A stretch of 64,000 nucleotides of DNA from Ophthalmolycus amberensis (taxonomy: Eukaryota > Chordata > Actinopteri > Perciformes > Zoarcidae), in contig JAFEUB010000806.1 of the NCBI GenBank assembly GCA_024529925.1, positions 186,001-250,000 of the forward strand, read 5' to 3'. The notes under the pieces are model-generated. The model was not told the DNA's origin. It did no database searches and saw only the letters and a program-made list of their open reading frames with translations. Made by a program: the position numbers and the translations under genes. Of the stretch, positions 59,760 to 64,000 are shown one piece after another (position 1 is the stretch's first letter; each line of letters starts with the position of its first letter).

Positions 59760-62009
59760 CAACACCAACAGCCCCAAGCTTACACATGAAGAGACAAATA
59801 TTCTAGGAATTATAATACCTAGTTCCACAATCAGGTTGCATGAAAGTTCAATGTTAAAAGTAACATCACTAGAAGTAATTAGCTCCTTCTGCCCATTGAA
59901 ACAAGTATAGACCCTAATGACATCGTACCACTTTGGATAAAAACTTCCCACAAAAGAATTAAAAGGTTTCTTGAAAATGTCAAATTCTGTGAAAGAGCAT
60001 GACGTTGTTATCAAACTCATATGTTTTCAATTTGTTGCTTAGTTGATACCAATAGTTTTTAGTTGATTTTTACAACATACATGATGAAATGTGTGAAATG
60101 GTAATGAAATCAAAGCATTTACTGTGGTGATGCAGTTCAATGTTACAACAGCAGTGACCATGAGTTCCTGCACTCACCTGTTGGTGTGAAGTGCCTCTGA
60201 CAACTTCTCCTTCTCTTCTCTGACACAACAATGGCTGTGTAATCGCAGTTCTCCTCCTTCCTTCACCCTCTAAGCCCTGGATTTACTCTGGCTATCTACT
60301 CTACTACCTGCATGCTTCATCTGTAGCAAGTGATGTAGTTAAGCTGAGTACCCACATGCCAAGAAAATATCCAGATAATCAAATCTCTATTCATGAAATA
60401 CCAAAATCCAGTATCAAGTATCACCAATATAATACACGAATGTTGATTGTCCAATTTGCCAATTCCTTTAACTGTTCTCTGTTAATCACATGAATGTAAA
60501 ATAAATAAATAGAGAGACCACTTTTAATGGTGAATAGCTCATGTTTACAGTGTGAATTCTCCAAACTAATACATGCATGCTCACAACAGAGAAGCACATA
60601 GCACACTAGGAAGACTGTCTATGTGTCCACAACACATTGAACATACTGACGCTAGTAGTTGTACTCAAAACAGACAAATACGTATTTTTGTTCAATCAGC
60701 TGCTAGTTGATTGTCGGTTCCTGAGGATTGGTGTCCTTTGATTATGGATAAACATAACAAAATCCAGCTTTTTGATGCACATATTAATATTTGAAAATAA
60801 TTGTCACAAGGAACTCTGAATAAAATATAAATCTGGGCTAAGAAAATAAAACAGCAATAAAGGATCCTGCCCACACCGTCCCATTGATACCCCACACAAG
60901 GGTTTTCATACTTTACAATGAGAAGCGATTGTATTATTGATTTAATGTGCGCTACTAGTTTTACTGCTTTTTTGCTGTATAGATTATTATTATTATTGTA
61001 TTTACTCAACACATGTATGATATGGATGCAAGTACCAAGCATGAGCTTTTATAGAAGTGTTTCACAACTGAAGCTCATAATTGCATCTTTTTTGCAGCCC
61101 TGTCTGCAGCCTCAGATGGATCAGGACCAGATGAAGTTGGCTGATCATCATGGCCAGATTTAACTGTTTAAGTTCCTGTCAAGTTCATTACAGATGGCAG
61201 CTTTTATTATATTGTGGCGACACTGCTACCCAAGCAACGTTTTTGTTCTCTAAAGCACAAGGATTCTCTCTATCTCACTCTGTGCGTGTGGACTCTTCAT
61301 TAGTATTTCTATTTATCTGTAAATTAAAATGTATAAATGCTGGGTCAAAAAACAGCCTTCAGTCTCTGTACCTTGATGGTGTAGCTTTTGAGAAAAAATA
61401 TTTTGTTAAAGGGCAGCGATTTTCTTTTCCTTAATGGTACAAACGGATCTGGAAAAGTCATCAAACTTCATGCTGAATTTCGTGTTATTTAGGTAGTTAA
61501 CTCCATGAACGGCTCATTGTTTGCCCTCCTGGTTTCCGCACTGTAGATTCTGGATTAACCTGCTGGATCTTTAGTGCAGCGATTCTGAATCAGCTCAAAT
61601 CCACTTCTCGTGCATTGCTCGAACTTCAGTGAAATGACTTAAGCACATCAGCACTTTTGTCATTTGAACAGTTTTATTTCATTATTTCAAATACAGGATT
61701 TTCATGTACAGAAGAGCAACTGGAAACTAGAGAATGAAGTAGCTATACAATATATACACATCAAAACAACAGAATTGCTCTACAAGTATATCCTCTGAGA
61801 GGTCAAAGAATAGGAAATATCAATCAACAACAAACAGATAAAAATGACTGACATTAAACACTGACATTTATGATTTTGGATCATTTCACCTCACACTTCC
61901 TTCAAGAAAGTCGTGCTTAATTTTTTCATTCATGGTCTAACAGGCATTAAATCTTCTCTCTTATTGTCTTCTGAAGAGCAAACAGGAAGAACACACCTTA
62001 GTTGTAAAT
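59760..62009. other. Spacer or intron without recognised exon
   Basis: AT-rich, no convincing coding region. A weak acceptor-like tcttttttgcag near 61095 precedes a short plus-strand frame, which I do not consider supported. Confidence 0.35.
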
Positions 62010-62501
62010 TAGGGGTGTAACGGTTCACAAAATTCACGGTTGGGTTCGGTACGATACAGTGGAGCCACGGTTCGGTACGTTTCGGTACAGTAGAAAACTA
62101 TAAATGCCAGAGAAATGTACTTGATTTTAAAATATATTTATTCATTACAACTAACATCATAAAGTTATTCTTTGACTTTGAACAATGATGGAACTATACC
62201 TGAGTGACCCATCTTCTGGGGTGTCTTCTTAGCAACACATAAGCATAAAAAACAAAAACTGCTCCTTAATGTTATGTAGTATTGTTACTTACATCTTGCT
62301 TACATCTTGTATTGTTACTTACATCTTGCAAAAGAGATTTTTAATCTCAATGGGACTACCTGGTTAAATAAAGGTTTAAAAAAAAATAAAAAAATAAAAA
62401 AATAATAAAAATTTCCAAACGTATTCGGTTCGTCATGCGTACCGAACCGTGAGCCTCGTACCGAACGGTTCAATACGAATACGCGTACCGTTACACCCCT
62501 A
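62010..62501. mobile_element. hAT-type non-autonomous element, 492 bp
   Basis: It starts TAGGGGTGTAACGGT and ends ACCGTTACACCCCTA as exact inverted termini, with longer imperfect complementarity inside (cggttcggtacg repeats). An exact 8-bp duplication TTGTAAAT flanks it (62002-62009 and 62502-62509), which is the hAT signature. No transposase frame is present. A fragment of the same family lies at 7188-7272. Confidence 0.9.
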
Positions 62502-63118
62502 TTGTAAATACATTTCCCCTCAATCAACTGTTTCTAACTGAGACAGGAAGCAAAGAGAGACTATCATATAGTCCCTTTGAACCTCACTTCTGTCTCACTC
62601 AACTATAGTTTACCTGTCTGTCTGATAGACGCAAAGAATTGCAGGTGGGCCATTTTATGTATATCCCTTTAAAACATTTGTCAAAAAACAATAACAGCAA
62701 ACAATCCCATCTTAGGACGGTCATTTTTGGAAATGTCCTTGTATAAATTATACAAACCATAGTAGCTAATACTTATAGACATCTTGTGTGTGTCGTTCAA
62801 AATTCTGTAGGTCTTAACAAAGAACTCTTTTGTAGTGCTAATCCCTTTTTTACTTTTGTGGAAATCCATCACATTCACGTAGTTCACTCCCTCCATCGTT
62901 CAATACTTTTCTTGAAATAAAGAGGTACTTTAAATGGACTTAATAAGAAAACTTTAAAAGTTAAATCTCCGACAAACAAACAAACAGTTGCTGTCTCACT
63001 ACAAGCATCCGTACAGTTTCGGTAGCGTGATCCATTTGTTTCACAAGCTCTGGATGCCTCTATCCTCCTAATACTGCAGGTGGATGTGTGAGTTTGGTGG
63101 CTGGGCTGTGGTCCTCCT

Positions 63119-63973
63119 TCAGGCCTTGGCACTGAGGCTAAGCAGTTCCATGAAGGAGCTAAAGAGGCTCTCCAGCCAGCCCTGGTTAGCCATGCACTGC
63201 TGCACCACCTCCTCCTGACCGGGGTCCTCCGCTGCCTGCTCAATGCTGTCCGTCTGGGCAGGAAGCAACAAGTCAGTTACACATGCATACATTAACTGCA
63301 GAACAAACACAGTTTGTGTAGTCCCTGTGGTAAACAGTCAGGAATAGCTCACTATAGTTTATTCTAACTAACCCTTGTTGGACAGGCCAGCATTTTAACA
63401 AATCACATAGATATGTGTTGACATATCTTACCAGATTAATTATTCGGGATTCGCTGGGGCTCCTTTTAACTCTTGCTAATACAGTAGCTCTAAACTAAAG
63501 CTAACCATGAATGGGTTCAGAAATCACAAGAAATATGGTTCTCTGAAATAATAAAAACAGCTGGATAACATTAACAGCATTTAGCAACCATGCTAAGAAA
63601 ATATATCACATTTATGCCAGCGTGAACGCCATGAATGCTGACATTTTTTAGCCTTTTACAATGCAAAGCTGGTGACAAAAGAGAAGACAAACTACAGAAA
63701 TGAGGGAAAGATTAGATCAATTATTATCTTGACCCAACAACCTGATCAACACTTTTTCTGAGCAGAGGATTCCAATCAAATATGCCAGTTTAAGCGTTTT
63801 ATACACAAAGACACAGATGGGATATTGGAGCCAAACTATTACCTAAATACATTTAGCATCGATGCAGTCATCCTTACCTCCTTCTTGCAGTGCAGGAAGG
63901 TGTGGTACTTGTAGTGGTGAAGGGAATGATACAGACTGTAGATCCGGCAAGTTTCAATTGAGAGCTTTAGATC
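63119..63973 (-). CDS. Last two coding exons of an unidentified gene (partial)
   Basis: Exon 63973-63878 (acceptor cctttttttag side, donor GAG/GTAAGG) reads DLKLSIETCRIYSLYHSLHH, then YKYHTFLHCKKE. Exon 63253-63119 (acceptor ttcctgcccag) reads TDSIEQAAEDPGQEEVVQQC, then MANQGWLESLFSSFMELLSL and SAKA before TGA at 63121-63119. Both are phase 0 and join cleanly into 76 residues. The gene continues beyond the right edge of the window. I do not recognise the protein: the end is acidic and then hydrophobic/helical, and there is no clear motif. It is transcribed in the same direction as the tetraspanin. Confidence 0.65.
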
Positions 63974-64000
63974 CTAAAAAAGGTTGAGAAAAAAAAAGAT

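Overview
The window looks like a teleost fish chromosome segment. The genes are multi-exon with GT/AG splice sites, the spacers are AT-rich, and they carry fish-type dispersed repeats such as an L2-like LINE tail, hAT and piggyBac-like elements, and LTRs. The gene content (rcn3, nosip, bcl2l12) corresponds to human 19q13.33, where RCN3 and NOSIP are neighbours and BCL2L12 lies close by. No organellar, bacterial or viral genome is seen. All gene names come from reading the translated exons; no database was searched.

Layout. 1-4.3 kb: the 3' end of an rcn3-type gene (+), with two different last exons that each encode 35 codons ending in HDEL. 5.2-11.0 kb: complete nosip (-), nine coding exons joining into a 304-residue frame. 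13.5-16.9 kb: a secreted protein with two tandem C-type lectin domains (+), five coding exons, 319 residues. 18.0-24.3 kb: a transposon graveyard. It holds a 2,070-bp solo LTR, followed by a three-level nest in which a piggyBac-like element sits inside a second solo LTR, which sits inside a terminal-inverted-repeat element. 25-32 kb: mostly unrecognised spacer with two candidate 5' exons. 32.15-45.43 kb: complete bcl2l12 (+), seven coding exons, 356 residues. Its fourth intron contains a 6.9-kb purine-rich GGACGAGGGAGA minisatellite. 48.4-54.2 kb: a complete tetraspanin of the TSPAN4/TSPAN9 type (-), seven coding exons, 232 residues. 57.7-58.9 kb: LINE remnants. 59.0-59.8 kb: two exon-like stretches (-) of unknown identity. 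62.0-62.5 kb: a hAT-type element with an exact 8-bp target duplication. 63.1-64.0 kb: the last two coding exons of an unidentified gene (-) running off the right edge.

The genes do not form a functional unit; they are ordinary neighbours. nosip encodes a U-box/RING-type ubiquitin ligase, bcl2l12 an atypical BCL2-family protein, the tetraspanin a membrane organiser, rcn3 an ER calcium-binding protein, and the lectin is probably a secreted recognition molecule. The very long reading frames over 35.2-42.5 kb are an artefact of a minisatellite with almost no T and no stop triplet in most of its units. The most notable observations are the duplicated rcn3 last exon, the intronic minisatellite with its own higher-order duplication and possible transposon host, and the nested mobile elements.
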